A DNA stretch of 64,000 nucleotides from Stenomitos frigidus ULC18 (GCF_003003795.1 NZ_PVWK01000140.1:62001-126000); one strand, 5' to 3'; positions 1-9,355 are shown, counted from the first letter of the stretch. A program made the numbers and translations. The notes: a model not told the origin generated them from the sequence alone.

Positions 1-1
1 C

Positions 2-634
2 TTCAAACTGCCACCAATTAAAAAAACACCTTCAAAACCACCGGCTGACCAGGCTATAAAACCGCCCAAGTCCCCTGAGAAAACAGAGCCAAAAAAGACA
101 GATGCAGACACGCCGAAAACGCCTGTCGATCCAACTGCGCCTGCACGGCTTGACAAACTATCACCTGAGCAACTTACTGCGTTGCGGCAACAAGGAGAGC
201 GATTGGGTCAGTTACGAACTTTATACACGTTTAATGGTCCAGATACAAAGGAAAAGGCGGGTGGGGTCTTTCAGGCGAATGCAACCACCTTCATAGACTT
301 GGCGAAAAAGATTACTGGTGGGAATGCTGACGACAGTCGCCTTAAAACGCCAGAAAGAGTGACTGGTGTCTTTCCCAAAGAGGCGTGTCCGTTCGTGAGA
401 GGATTTCGGAATGCGTCTTTTGCTGCGATCGTGAAACCTGATGGCACTTTGGCAGAACCGCCAACAGTGCTGCTAACGACTGGGTTTAAGGGTTTAGATA
501 ATGCTGCGATCGACGACATTACGAGCTCAGTCAAAAACAAGAAATTTGGTGACGGTAGCAAATTTCAACTCATCCGGTTCGATTTTATTTTTGATCCCAA
601 AACATCCTGTTCGGCTTCTGATAAACGTGCTTAA
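2..634 (+). CDS. C-terminal part of a proline/lysine-rich protein with a TonB-like C-terminal domain (5' end outside window)
   Basis: The frame is open from the left edge to the TAA at 632-634, so the true start lies outside the window. About 60 residues rich in Pro, Lys, Thr and Glu form an extended linker, as in periplasm-spanning TonB-like proteins. A compact domain follows, beginning near the in-frame TTG at 182. Its end resembles the C-terminal alpha/beta unit of the TonB family: FAAIVKPDGTLAEP, then an alternating segment, then RFDFIFDP. Two cysteines are present, in EACPF and TSCSA, and could form a disulfide. The TonB assignment rests on architecture and a weak motif only; a generic periplasmic protein is equally possible. 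The next gene starts 130 bp downstream and may have its own control region. Confidence 0.6.
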   Translation, partial: FKLPPIKKTPSKPPADQAIKPPKSPEKTEPKKTDADTPKTPVDPTAPARLDKLSPEQLTALRQQGERLGQLRTLYTFNGPDTKEKAGGVFQANATTFIDLAKKITGGNADDSRLKTPERVTGVFPKEACPFVRGFRNASFAAIVKPDGTLAEPPTVLLTTGFKGLDNAAIDDITSSVKNKKFGDGSKFQLIRFDFIFDPKTSCSASDKRA

Positions 635-736
635 GCGTTTGACTGATGGCAAACCTTGCAGTCAGATAGCGTTTTTCGCCTTGAGTGCATGTGTGAATGC
701 CCGAATGCGCTACTCTGGCTGAGGTGAAGTTGTTGG

Positions 737-756
737 CGTACGTTGAGCAACGTACG
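737..756. promoter_or_regulatory. Perfect 8-bp inverted repeat ahead of the sugar kinase gene
   Basis: CGTACGTT (737-744) and AACGTACG (749-756) are exact reverse complements separated by GAGC. The dyad ends 7 bp before the ATG at 764, where a ribosome-binding site would lie. It could be an operator or an RNA hairpin that masks initiation. It also spans the alternative TTG start at 743, which makes that start less likely. Function is inferred from position only. Confidence 0.4.
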
Positions 757-763
757 ATCGTCT

Positions 764-1822
764 ATGGCTCTTGATGCGTCTTTTGCAGTCCAGCTGATCG
801 CTTCGGCTGAGCGGTTGTTTGACCTCATCGATCGCTTCCACGAAGCGAAGGTGCTAATTGTTGGTGACTTGACGCTCGATGAGTTTCTCACAGGGCAGGT
901 CGAACGGCTGTCGCGTGAAGCGCCTGTGCTGATTATTCGCCATGAAACCACACAGCAGGTACCGGGTGGTGGCGCAAATGCAGTCTATAACTTTGCGAAA
1001 CTGGGCGCACAAGTAAAAGCCGTTGGGCTGCTGGGTCAAGATGACCAGGGCAAGACACTGCGGGGTATTTTTGAGGCAGCCGACATCGACACACACGGCA
1101 TTTTGCTGGATGCCGATCGCCCCACTGTGACCAAAACCCGCATTTCTGGTCATGCCCGTCAGTCTGTGACGCAGCAAATTGTGCGGATCGATCGCAAGTC
1201 AGATAACCTGCCTGATGAATCACTTCAACTTCAGCTTGCCGACTACATCCAGCAGCACATTGGTTCAGTGGATGCCGTTATTTGCTCCGACTACGGCGAT
1301 GGTACGCTAACTCAGCCTGTGATTGCAGCGGCATTGGCTCACCCGCTCAGCATTGTGGATGCTCAAACCAAGCTCGATCGCTACAAAGGGGCAACCGTCT
1401 TCACGCCCAACTTGCCCGAAGCCGAGCAAGCGGTTGGCTATTCTCTCGTCAGCCCATCGGGCAATCCCTCTGATTTGACTCAGCTGCAGCAGGGTGGGCA
1501 CGATCTGCTGCAATTGACGCAGGCAAAACAGGCATTGATTACCCGTGGCGAAGAGGGCATGAGTTTGTTCGATCGCGATGGCACTGAACATCACATTCCT
1601 GCGTTCAATCGCACAGATGTTTTTGATGTCACGGGGGCAGGCGATACCGTGGTTGCTGCGTTTACCCTGGGGCTCATCGCTGGGGCAACTCCGTGGGAGG
1701 CAACGGTCTTAGGCAACCTGGCAGCCAGTATCGTTGTCCGGCAGTTCGGCACCACACCGACAACCCCAACCGAGATGAAAGCGTCGCTCCAGGCGCTTTT
1801 GGATGAGTTTCAACATGAGTGA
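764..1822 (+). CDS. PfkB-family carbohydrate kinase, HldE/RfaE N-domain-like (heptose 7-phosphate kinase type)
   Basis: This is a ribokinase-fold sugar kinase of 352 residues. The N-terminal segment VLIVGDLTLDEFLTGQVERLSREAPVLI and the following PGGGANAVYNFAKLGA match the D-glycero-beta-D-manno-heptose-7-phosphate kinase branch (HldA, or the N-domain of HldE). The C-terminal PfkB signature DVTGAGDTVVAAF supplies the catalytic base, Asp294 when counted from ATG 764. The cytidylyltransferase domain of bifunctional HldE is absent, as in stand-alone kinases. ADP-heptose is an LPS-core precursor, but the exact substrate here is an inference. An in-frame TTG at 743 would add 7 residues; ATG 764 is preferred because the 743 start lies inside an inverted repeat. 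Confidence 0.85.
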   Translation: MALDASFAVQLIASAERLFDLIDRFHEAKVLIVGDLTLDEFLTGQVERLSREAPVLIIRHETTQQVPGGGANAVYNFAKLGAQVKAVGLLGQDDQGKTLRGIFEAADIDTHGILLDADRPTVTKTRISGHARQSVTQQIVRIDRKSDNLPDESLQLQLADYIQQHIGSVDAVICSDYGDGTLTQPVIAAALAHPLSIVDAQTKLDRYKGATVFTPNLPEAEQAVGYSLVSPSGNPSDLTQLQQGGHDLLQLTQAKQALITRGEEGMSLFDRDGTEHHIPAFNRTDVFDVTGAGDTVVAAFTLGLIAGATPWEATVLGNLAASIVVRQFGTTPTTPTEMKASLQALLDEFQHE

Positions 1823-1970
1823 GGAATAGCGGTCAGCGGTTGGGAATAACTCAAAACTCAAAACTTTCTCGCTACCTACCGAAGCTAAATGTCATAACAT
1901 CTAAATTAAATAGTACAAATATACTGATTTGTGTGTAGAATACTTAGAGCAGAACGTTGAGGAACTCCCT

Positions 1971-2237
1971 ATGCAACCAGCGCTCAAATTCTCGCTCGAA
2001 ATTGTTGATGGTGAACGACTGGGCAAACTCTCTGTACCCTACATCCATGTCGCCCGTTGGCTAAACTTCATTACCTCACCTCACTACGGTGCGCAAATTA
2101 TCTTCTCGGAACAGGATAGAGAAGGCGTCACTATTTATTTTGATGCCTGCGAGGGTATGTACAGTTACTTGAGCGATCGCATCCACCCTCAAACCAAAGC
2201 CCCTCAGCAAGAGGTTGCCTTCGCGATCGCCAGCTAG
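1971..2237 (+). CDS. Small conserved-type hypothetical protein (88 aa)
   Basis: I do not recognise the family. The start at 1971 is chosen because GAGGA lies about 7 nt upstream and the protein then begins MQPALKFSLEIVDGER; a TTG at 1929 would add 14 residues without a ribosome-binding site. The product is a small soluble alpha/beta-looking protein with no signal peptide, membrane segment or cysteine cluster. It converges with the TIR-WD40 gene, and the two stop codons share the tetranucleotide CTAG at 2234-2237, so no terminator separates them. Confidence 0.6.
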   Translation: MQPALKFSLEIVDGERLGKLSVPYIHVARWLNFITSPHYGAQIIFSEQDREGVTIYFDACEGMYSYLSDRIHPQTKAPQQEVAFAIAS

Positions 2238-5035
2238 GGGCGGGGTCTTGTGTCTTCACACAACTGGCGATCGTCTTGAGTAACATTAGGGTTTGTTGTG
2301 AGGTAATCATGTAGCCAATTGCAGCCGCGTGTAATCAATGCATTCAGGTTTAAATCGGCCAATTTCCACAGCACAACTCTTTTGTCATCACTTGCAGTTG
2401 CTAGCGTTTTGCCATCGGGGCTAAAGCTTAGCCCAACGACACCGCCACTGTAACCAGCCAGCGTAGCGATCAAAGTCCCGTCCGGCTGCCAGAGCTTAAC
2501 GGTTTTATCGTCGCTAGCAGAGGCAAGAGTTTTGCCATCAAGGCTAAATTGAACTCCCTCAACAATGCCAGTATGTCCCGTAAAGCTGTTTAGCAGTGTG
2601 CCGTCTAGTTTCCAAAGCTTGATGGTTTTGTCTGCGCTGGCAGAAGCAATTAGTTTTCCATCCGGGCTGAAGGCAATGCCATAAATAATGGCACCGTGTC
2701 CGCTGAAGGTGCGAATCAAGGTGCCGTCTAGTTTCCAAAGCTTGATGGTTTTATCGGCGCTGGCAGAAGCGATCAGTTTCCCATCTGGGCTAAAGGTGAC
2801 CCAGTAGACGTCTGACTGATGTCCCCTCAAGGTTCGGATCAGCGAACCATCAAGCCGCCAAAGTTTAACAGTATTATCGCCACTGGCTGAGGCAATCGTC
2901 TGTCCATCCGGGCTGAAGCTAACACCGTTTACATAGCTGCTGTGAGCAGGCCAACTCTTTAGCAAGCGGCTGTTTTGACCGCTCATTTGCCATAACTTAA
3001 TGGTGCGATCGTTGCCGCCAGAGACGAGTAGCTGCCCCTTGGGACTAAAGCCAATACTATAAATTTCAGCGGTATGTCCACGCAATGTCGCAATTAATGC
3101 TCCCTGGGGTTGCCAAAGTTTGATGGTGCCATCACTACTTGCCGATGCCAATACTTGGCCGTCTGGGCTGAATTGAACACTGCCCACCCGTTCCTGATGA
3201 CCCACTAGAACATTGATCAGACTTTTATCTTGCTTCCAAAGTTTGATAGTTTGGTCCTGACTGGCGGTTGCAATCATCTGCCCGTCTGGGCTGAAGGCAA
3301 TACCATTGACATAGCTACTGTGGCCAAGCAGATCGCCAATCAAACTGCCGTCGCGTTGCCAAAGTTTCACCTTGTTGTCAGCGCTACCTGATGCAATAAC
3401 CTGTCCATCAGGGCTAAAGGTCACGCTATACACTGCATATGTGTGTCCATAGAGTGTTTTCTGCAAGGTCCCATCCTGTTGCCATAGCCTCACTGTTTTA
3501 TCAACGCCTGCGCTGGCAATTGTTTGACTGTCTGGACTAAAGGCGACATCACTCACGGGGGCAGTGTGCCCACTGAGGGTTTTGATGAGGTTGCCAGTAG
3601 GCTGCCATAGCTTCACTGTTTTATCAGAACTGGCCGAGGCAAACAGTTGCCCATCTGGACTGAACTGCAAACTATTGACGGCACCACGATGTGCGTTGAT
3701 GGTGAGTTTTAAGCGCCCATCTCGCTGCCAGAGTTTAATAGTGCCATTCTCTTCACCTGAGGCGATCGTTTTTCCATCGGGGCTGAACCTGACAGCTCTC
3801 ACTCTGCTTTGGTGTCCCACAAGCGTTCTCAATAACGTTCCGTCTGGCTTCCAAAGCCTCACCGTTTTGTCACTGCTAGCAGACGCAAGCATCTGCACAT
3901 CTGGGCTAAAACTGACATCCAAGACCTCGTCGGTATGGCCTTTCAGTGCAATGGTCGAACGACCGTCTAGTTGCCAAAGTTTGACCAATCCGTCTCCACT
4001 GGCAGACGCGAGCATTTTTCCGTCGGGACTAAAGCTGACACGCCGAACCCAACTGGAATGTCCTTCTAAGCGGTTAGACTCCCTGACCCAGTAAACTGAT
4101 TGACCAAAGGTCTTCAAGACGCGATCGCGGGTATCTGCTGGTGCCCAGGATGCTTGTTTAAGCAGTTTGGCGGCTCTTAACCCCTGAATGAGCGCATCAA
4201 ACTCCTGATGATTAATGAACAAGCCGTCTGAGGTTGCTGTGAGTGCTTTGACTTCACCCAGTACCGCCTCCTTGCGGCGGGCTTCTGCCGATCGATACTG
4301 GCTAAACGCGACCAAGCCGAGTGATACTGAGACGATTAGTCCTAGCGTCAGGCTCCCGAGAGCCAGTCGTTGGCGTTGAGTTTCTCGCTTCTGCCGTGCC
4401 GTTTCTGCTAAGCGGCTGGTGATGGCGTATTCGGTCTGAACCTGCGTTGGCTGAGGTTCTTTGTCAGTTCCCTGAGCAATCCATTGTTCAACGCTTTCTA
4501 AATCGGTGCCGCGCAACAAAAAGCTATCATCGCGATCCCTATTCTCCCACTCGATTGCGCGAATGAGCAGTCGGGTATGGAAGCGAACATGGGCAAGATC
4601 GGTGTCGAGTGCTTGGATTAGCGCCTCAACGGCAGTGTCAAAAGCATGGTCGTTTTGGAAGTCAATCCAGTTGAGGTCTGCCAAAGCTCGATTGACGGTT
4701 CCAGCGTCTACGTCGCGCCGCAGAATGGGCATCAGCCGCTTGTTTAGCTTGATGGCGTGCTGTAGCTCAACGCCACATTCACGAGAGGCAATGGACTCTG
4801 GACTAATGACAAACAGAAACGTGTCAGCTGCAATAATGCCTGTATAAATTTCTTCTCGCCAGGGAGCATTGGGTGGAATGTCTTCCCAATCAACCCAGGT
4901 CGTTCGATTCTTTTGCTTGAGGGCATGGCACAGTGACTGCACAAAGGTCTTGTCGCGACGCGAGTAAGAAATAAAGATTTCAACGTTGATTTTTGATGGA
5001 TTGGCAGCAGCATCGGATAAATTTGCGATCGTCAT
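2234..5035 (-). CDS. TIR domain - transmembrane - 14x WD40 repeat protein
   Basis: The protein has 933 residues. Residues 16-140 form a TIR domain: FISYSRRDKTFV opens it, WVDWEDI follows, and Glu90 in SRECGVEL sits where NAD-cleaving TIR domains carry the catalytic glutamate. After a charged helical region, one hydrophobic helix (LTLGLIVSVSLGLVAF, about 230-246) should anchor it in the membrane. A helical segment of the kind found in cyanobacterial STAND-WD40 proteins follows, but there is no NACHT/STAND ATPase. I count 14 WD40 units from about residue 322 to 890 (GH...V..V.FSPDG..IAS.S.D.T.KLW), enough for two seven-bladed propellers. The C-terminus carries GCNWLHDYL...NPNV, a tail often seen on such proteins. 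AAATGACG is preceded by GAGG. The protease gene ends 73 bp upstream on the same strand, so co-transcription is likely. NADase activity is inferred. Confidence 0.9.
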   Translation of the reverse strand: MTIANLSDAAANPSKINVEIFISYSRRDKTFVQSLCHALKQKNRTTWVDWEDIPPNAPWREEIYTGIIAADTFLFVISPESIASRECGVELQHAIKLNKRLMPILRRDVDAGTVNRALADLNWIDFQNDHAFDTAVEALIQALDTDLAHVRFHTRLLIRAIEWENRDRDDSFLLRGTDLESVEQWIAQGTDKEPQPTQVQTEYAITSRLAETARQKRETQRQRLALGSLTLGLIVSVSLGLVAFSQYRSAEARRKEAVLGEVKALTATSDGLFINHQEFDALIQGLRAAKLLKQASWAPADTRDRVLKTFGQSVYWVRESNRLEGHSSWVRRVSFSPDGKMLASASGDGLVKLWQLDGRSTIALKGHTDEVLDVSFSPDVQMLASASSDKTVRLWKPDGTLLRTLVGHQSRVRAVRFSPDGKTIASGEENGTIKLWQRDGRLKLTINAHRGAVNSLQFSPDGQLFASASSDKTVKLWQPTGNLIKTLSGHTAPVSDVAFSPDSQTIASAGVDKTVRLWQQDGTLQKTLYGHTYAVYSVTFSPDGQVIASGSADNKVKLWQRDGSLIGDLLGHSSYVNGIAFSPDGQMIATASQDQTIKLWKQDKSLINVLVGHQERVGSVQFSPDGQVLASASSDGTIKLWQPQGALIATLRGHTAEIYSIGFSPKGQLLVSGGNDRTIKLWQMSGQNSRLLKSWPAHSSYVNGVSFSPDGQTIASASGDNTVKLWRLDGSLIRTLRGHQSDVYWVTFSPDGKLIASASADKTIKLWKLDGTLIRTFSGHGAIIYGIAFSPDGKLIASASADKTIKLWKLDGTLLNSFTGHTGIVEGVQFSLDGKTLASASDDKTVKLWQPDGTLIATLAGYSGGVVGLSFSPDGKTLATASDDKRVVLWKLADLNLNALITRGCNWLHDYLTTNPNVTQDDRQLCEDTRPRP

Positions 5036-5108
5036 TTGGCCTCAAAGCATTAGACACAGTGCAACGTAATTACAGTGAATGCGACTAGTTCTCTTAGCAA
5101 TCAACTGG

Positions 5109-8100
5109 CTATGAGGCCGGTTGCGGCGGTGGCTGTCCATGGTCGCCGCCACGTCCCATGTTGGAGCCCCAACTGTTATTAGAGCCCAACCCAAACTGCT
5201 CTGTCTCTACCCACTCTGCTTTGATCAGCGACCACCAATCGCGTGCTAAGCCTACCAGCACATAGTCGTAGGGTAGCCAACCATAGCCGCTTACTCCCCA
5301 GGTTTTGCCCCAAGAATTCTTAATGAGTAACGCTCCTGCATTGGGCGCGTTTTTGACCTTTTTGTAGTCGTCATAGCCGACGACGATCGCGGCATGCCCA
5401 CCTTCTCGCTTTTCATTCCCCTTTGGGTAAAGAATGTGACCAGGTGGATTGGCCTCGTCATAGATAGAGTCGTAGACTGTAAACCCAAACATACAGGGAA
5501 AGCCCGCAACCAAAACTGTTTTAATCTGCGCTAGCAGTTCTTTTGTAGCGATTCCGGCTGCATCCAGACGAAAGTAAGTCATAGCCTGATAATTCTGGGC
5601 AAACGCATAGCAAAAAGCAGACGGATCTTCGTCATAGCGCTTCTCGTCATAGGGGCAGTATTCTTCTGGCGGTACGCCAAACAGCACCATCGCCTTCATG
5701 GTTTCCCGTACGGACGCGCCCGTATCGCCCTGACTGTGCATTAGATCACGGGTGACTTTATAAAGGAAACGCCGAGAGGCATCAATGGGATTACCACAGC
5801 TACGCTTCTCAAAGTATTCAATCAAGGCAACCCCAGCATGGGCAGTACAGGCATCCAGATTACCCTGATCCTCAACAGGCGTACACCAAAAACTTAAATC
5901 GACTGCTGCGGGTAGAGTCAGGTATAAGCTGCTACCTGAGTCGATCAATAGCGGTTTTGTGGACGCTTGAGCAATAGGCAACAGCGTTTTGCAGAGCTTA
6001 CCGAGCATCGGCACTTGCAGCAAACATTCGTTGCACTCATGCTGCACATGGATAAAGGTTTGTGTTCGCACAGGGTTCACCGCCTGATCAGGCGAGTTTG
6101 AGCATCGATCGAACGGCTGGGTCTTTAAGAAAGCCTGGATGTCTTCAGCATGCTGACCATCGTACTCAGGAAGTAGACAAAGTTCTCGGAGCAAACATTC
6201 CTGAACATTTGCTCCGATCGAAGGCGATGTTGTGTCAGTGGGTGCGTCCACTGCGTTCTTGGGTGACGGAAAAAGGATACCCCATTGAGCAACCGTTTTT
6301 AGTGCGGTCATTACCAGTGGTTGAAATTGGCTCAGCGGGTTGGCCTGTTCAAGCGATCGCCCATAGCGCTTAAATTCTGCTTGCATAGTCGTCAGCGTTT
6401 CAACCAGCGGTTCGTACTGGTCTGGGGACTCAGGCCTATCAGATACTGTGAATACATGCCCTTTTAGCTGCCTCTCGATGACTTTGACGCGATCGAAGTT
6501 GGCAAACACCTTAAACCGAGCCAGACCGTCGGCACAGGCTTCTTCCAGATCACTATATTGAGCGATAGGTGCAACGATTTGGGCAATCACCTTGACAACC
6601 GGGCGAGTAATGACGGTTGTCATCAGCACCAGCATCTGTTTGACGGCGTCTTGCCTAACGGCTAAGGGCTTTTGCGAGTTGATTGCCTCTTTGAACAGTC
6701 CAGCAACTATTTGCTGCCTGTCTTGGGACTCGCTGTTGCTCTCGTCCAACACCACCAGCTTTGACAGTTCATCATTGAGCTGTGTGGCGATCGCAGTCAA
6801 TCGATCGAGTTGCTGCGTGGGCAGAGTTGATGACTGTCCTGTTTGAGCATCTGCTAACAGCACTTTCATGGTTCGCCCGACAACTTTGGTTTGACAAATG
6901 AGCGTTTCAATAAATTGAGGCGCAATTGGGGGTTCTAGCGCTTTGAATGCTTCCCGACGAGCATCCGGGTTTTCATAGAGCTTGAGTATGGTGGCAAGAT
7001 TAACAACACCATCTAATGCTTCCCCGTCCCGCATTATGGCAGTCTGAAATTGCTTGACGGCCTCTTCTGTAAGCTGCTCAAAATAGCCTGTAATGGGAGC
7101 GCTGTAATATCCTAGGGCGCGTAAACGTTCCTGGATATAAATAACGGCTGGCCCAGAATCACCAATTTTGTAGTCTGCGTACTGGAAGATGTTACTCGCA
7201 ATGTAGCCTGCATCTTTAAGACGCTCGATAATTAGTTTTAAGTCATTACCCGTTAACGGTACGTCTTGCTCATTAGGGGGAGAAAATTTTGGCTGACCGC
7301 TATCATACGTCTTGAACGGAATGCGCTTCACAATGTTGTAACCAGTCTTTAAGGCAGTTATGCGATCGTCTTCGCCAAGACAGGGAGCTAATTGAGTTAA
7401 AAGTTCAGTCAGTGGCTCAATGTATCGTTGAACTTTTTCTTGCGACGTAAGTGATAAATTTGATGCACTAATTGATGTACTAGAACCGAGCAAAACAGCG
7501 CTAATTTGATCATGACCTCCTAACAAATCAACAATCTTATCCTCTCCACCTTCTGCAGCTAAAATGATGTTGTAGATCTCATTAGCACGTTCCTTAAAGA
7601 TGCGACGCGGCACTGGCCTTAAAGGAAAGTCGAGTGTCTGCTTGCGCTTCCTTTCTAGCGCTTCTCCTGTCTGTGGCCCAATAATGCCATCGGCTAATAA
7701 ACTGTTTGCCGTTTGAAAGGCGATTACGGCTTCATAGGTCGATTTGCCAAAAATGCCCGGTGGATCGGTGATAGTCAGTTTTGGCATTGCTTGCTTAAGC
7801 AACTCTTGAGCACATATAGTTGTCAGGTTAAAGTTGCTAAAGTTTTTGAGCATTGGATTGTACTTGCTCCGACGAATCTTGCCATCAATTGCGGTTAGTG
7901 CAAGTAATTCGGCTTTAGTAACGGCTGTTACAATGCCATTTGCAGGCTCAATGAGTTGATTCTGTTGAAATTGTTTGACAGCGTTCTCAGTAGCTTCATC
8001 AAAATATCCTGCAGCGGCGAGATCCGTTTCATGCAAAATGCCTAATTTGATCAATTTTGCCTGCAGTTCAGTAACTTCTTTCCCTTCGCTTTCTAGTGCA

Positions 8101-8375
8101 AGTATCCCTTCTGTAAAGGCAGCTGTCAAAAAATAGAGATGCTGATCAATATCTTTTTGAACATCAGTTGTGAGGGCTGTGAGCGCGTCAAATTCAATGT
8201 TTGGTAATTTGATTTTGAGAATGTCAATCAGTTGCCGGATGCGTTGGTCGGTCTGATCGATATCACCGAGTGGTTGCGCCGTACCTTTCTGAACGTTTTG
8301 CACGCGATCGTGGCGAAGTGTGCAATCTCTCACATCCGGGTAGTCAGGTACCCAGCCCATGCCTTTTTTACCCAT
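5109..8375 (-). CDS. Peptidoglycan-binding repeat protein with C-terminal papain-like (C1) cysteine protease
   Basis: The protein has 1088 residues. It begins MGKKGMGWVPDYPDVRDC, a motif found at the N-terminus of bacterial C1-family peptidases (GWxPDxPDxRD). Three peptidoglycan-binding-type helical units follow, each with a GYFDEATENAVKQFQ-like core: about 110-165, 190-245 and 405-465. A long helical region of unknown role comes next. The C-terminal 260 residues are a papain fold with an intact triad: Cys843 in EDQGNLDACTAHAG, His994 in GGHAAIVVGYD, and Asn1020 in LLIKNSWGKTWG. No signal peptide is visible, so the protein may be cytoplasmic or leave by a non-Sec route, despite its wall-binding-type repeats. 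AGGAG precedes the ATG. It is followed by the TIR-WD40 gene and probably forms a two-gene unit with it. Its substrate is unknown. Confidence 0.88.
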   Translation of the reverse strand: MGKKGMGWVPDYPDVRDCTLRHDRVQNVQKGTAQPLGDIDQTDQRIRQLIDILKIKLPNIEFDALTALTTDVQKDIDQHLYFLTAAFTEGILALESEGKEVTELQAKLIKLGILHETDLAAAGYFDEATENAVKQFQQNQLIEPANGIVTAVTKAELLALTAIDGKIRRSKYNPMLKNFSNFNLTTICAQELLKQAMPKLTITDPPGIFGKSTYEAVIAFQTANSLLADGIIGPQTGEALERKRKQTLDFPLRPVPRRIFKERANEIYNIILAAEGGEDKIVDLLGGHDQISAVLLGSSTSISASNLSLTSQEKVQRYIEPLTELLTQLAPCLGEDDRITALKTGYNIVKRIPFKTYDSGQPKFSPPNEQDVPLTGNDLKLIIERLKDAGYIASNIFQYADYKIGDSGPAVIYIQERLRALGYYSAPITGYFEQLTEEAVKQFQTAIMRDGEALDGVVNLATILKLYENPDARREAFKALEPPIAPQFIETLICQTKVVGRTMKVLLADAQTGQSSTLPTQQLDRLTAIATQLNDELSKLVVLDESNSESQDRQQIVAGLFKEAINSQKPLAVRQDAVKQMLVLMTTVITRPVVKVIAQIVAPIAQYSDLEEACADGLARFKVFANFDRVKVIERQLKGHVFTVSDRPESPDQYEPLVETLTTMQAEFKRYGRSLEQANPLSQFQPLVMTALKTVAQWGILFPSPKNAVDAPTDTTSPSIGANVQECLLRELCLLPEYDGQHAEDIQAFLKTQPFDRCSNSPDQAVNPVRTQTFIHVQHECNECLLQVPMLGKLCKTLLPIAQASTKPLLIDSGSSLYLTLPAAVDLSFWCTPVEDQGNLDACTAHAGVALIEYFEKRSCGNPIDASRRFLYKVTRDLMHSQGDTGASVRETMKAMVLFGVPPEEYCPYDEKRYDEDPSAFCYAFAQNYQAMTYFRLDAAGIATKELLAQIKTVLVAGFPCMFGFTVYDSIYDEANPPGHILYPKGNEKREGGHAAIVVGYDDYKKVKNAPNAGALLIKNSWGKTWGVSGYGWLPYDYVLVGLARDWWSLIKAEWVETEQFGLGSNNSWGSNMGRGGDHGQPPPQPAS

Positions 8376-8494
8376 GCTTGCTCCTGATTGCTTAGCTAAA
8401 AAATCTAGTCACTATGCAGTGTGCTGCTACTTATATAGCGTGTTCGACTAATATAAAGATGATTTTCTAACAAAAATTTTGGGGCAAGGAATAA

Positions 8495-8986
8495 ATGGTT
8501 GCCACACCCACAGAGGTGATGTTGCGTTCAGCGACCCCTGATGATGTGTCTGTTTTGTTCAAATTAATTCAGGCGTTGGCAGAGTACGAGCGATTGCCAG
8601 ATGCCGTAACGGGCACTCCAGAGGCACTCAGAGAGCATCTATTCGGCTCCAGGCGCTATGCAGAGGCGATTTTGGCAGAAGTGGACGGACAAGCTGCTGG
8701 CTTCGCGTTGTTCTTCTATAACTATTCAACCTTTTTGACGAAGCCAGGCATTTACCTGGAAGATCTGTTTGTGTTGCCAGAGTATCGGCAGCGAGGCATT
8801 GGCAAAGCGCTACTCACTTATTTGGCGCAACGAGCGATCGCAGAAAATTGTGGACGCCTGGAATGGAGCGTGCTGGACTGGAATGCACCCGCGATCGCCT
8901 TCTACGAGAAAATGGGAGCCACTGTTTTACCCGATTGGCGCATCTGCCGTGTCACAGGAGACGCACTGACGCTGATGGCAGGGTAA
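8495..8986 (+). CDS. GNAT family N-acetyltransferase (diamine acetyltransferase-like)
   Basis: The enzyme transfers an acetyl group from acetyl-CoA to an amine; the acceptor is not known. The protein has 163 residues, the normal size for the family. Motif A is clear: YLEDLFVLPEYRQRGIGKALL (residues 88-107) contains the R-x-x-G-x-G CoA pyrophosphate loop at 98-103. The C-terminal half, with LEWSVLDWNAPAIAFYEKMGA, matches the spermidine/spermine and thialysine acetyltransferase branch. It is divergent from the protease gene, with 119 bp between the two starts. GGGGCAAGGA lies just upstream of the ATG. Confidence 0.88.
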   Translation: MVATPTEVMLRSATPDDVSVLFKLIQALAEYERLPDAVTGTPEALREHLFGSRRYAEAILAEVDGQAAGFALFFYNYSTFLTKPGIYLEDLFVLPEYRQRGIGKALLTYLAQRAIAENCGRLEWSVLDWNAPAIAFYEKMGATVLPDWRICRVTGDALTLMAG

Positions 8987-9148
8987 GAAACGTGACGAAA
9001 CCATTGCAGATTATAGCGTTTAGGCTGAAGATGAGAGCGGTTGAAGATGGGAGAAGCATCGCCGATTACACTCACTGGCTTGCTTCTGAACGCTACAATC
9101 CGAAAGCCATCACCTAAAGCTCCACAATCTCCCAAGGAGGGCGCAACT

Positions 9149-9355
9149 ATGTCTATTTGGGTAAATGAACAGATTGATCCGTCCGGCATCCTTTACTCCT
9201 GCATTGCGTGCTGTGATGAAAGCCACGCGCAAGATTGCCATCAATCCTTTCAGGAAAATTTGACGGACGATCAGGTTGCAGCCGGGTGGATTGCTCGACT
9301 GCGCACGGTTACTTCGTGGGATGACGTTCCTGCCAATGCGCTGAAGTTGGACTAA
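9149..9355 (+). CDS. Small hypothetical protein (68 aa)
   Basis: The start is fixed by a strong AAGGAGG at 9134-9140, 8 nt before ATG 9149; upstream in-frame starts have no such site. The product, MSIWVNEQIDPSGILYSCIACCDESHAQDCHQSFQ and onward, has four cysteines within about 16 residues (CIACC and QDC), which may bind metal or form disulfides. I do not recognise the family. It lies 162 bp after the acetyltransferase and before the long psbA leader. Confidence 0.6.
   Translation: MSIWVNEQIDPSGILYSCIACCDESHAQDCHQSFQENLTDDQVAAGWIARLRTVTSWDDVPANALKLD

Noticed and set aside
2234-5035. Classifying the TIR-WD40 protein as a STAND/NLR-like NTPase
   Set aside because: I find no Walker A or B motif between the TIR domain and the WD40 repeats; only a membrane helix and helical linkers are present.
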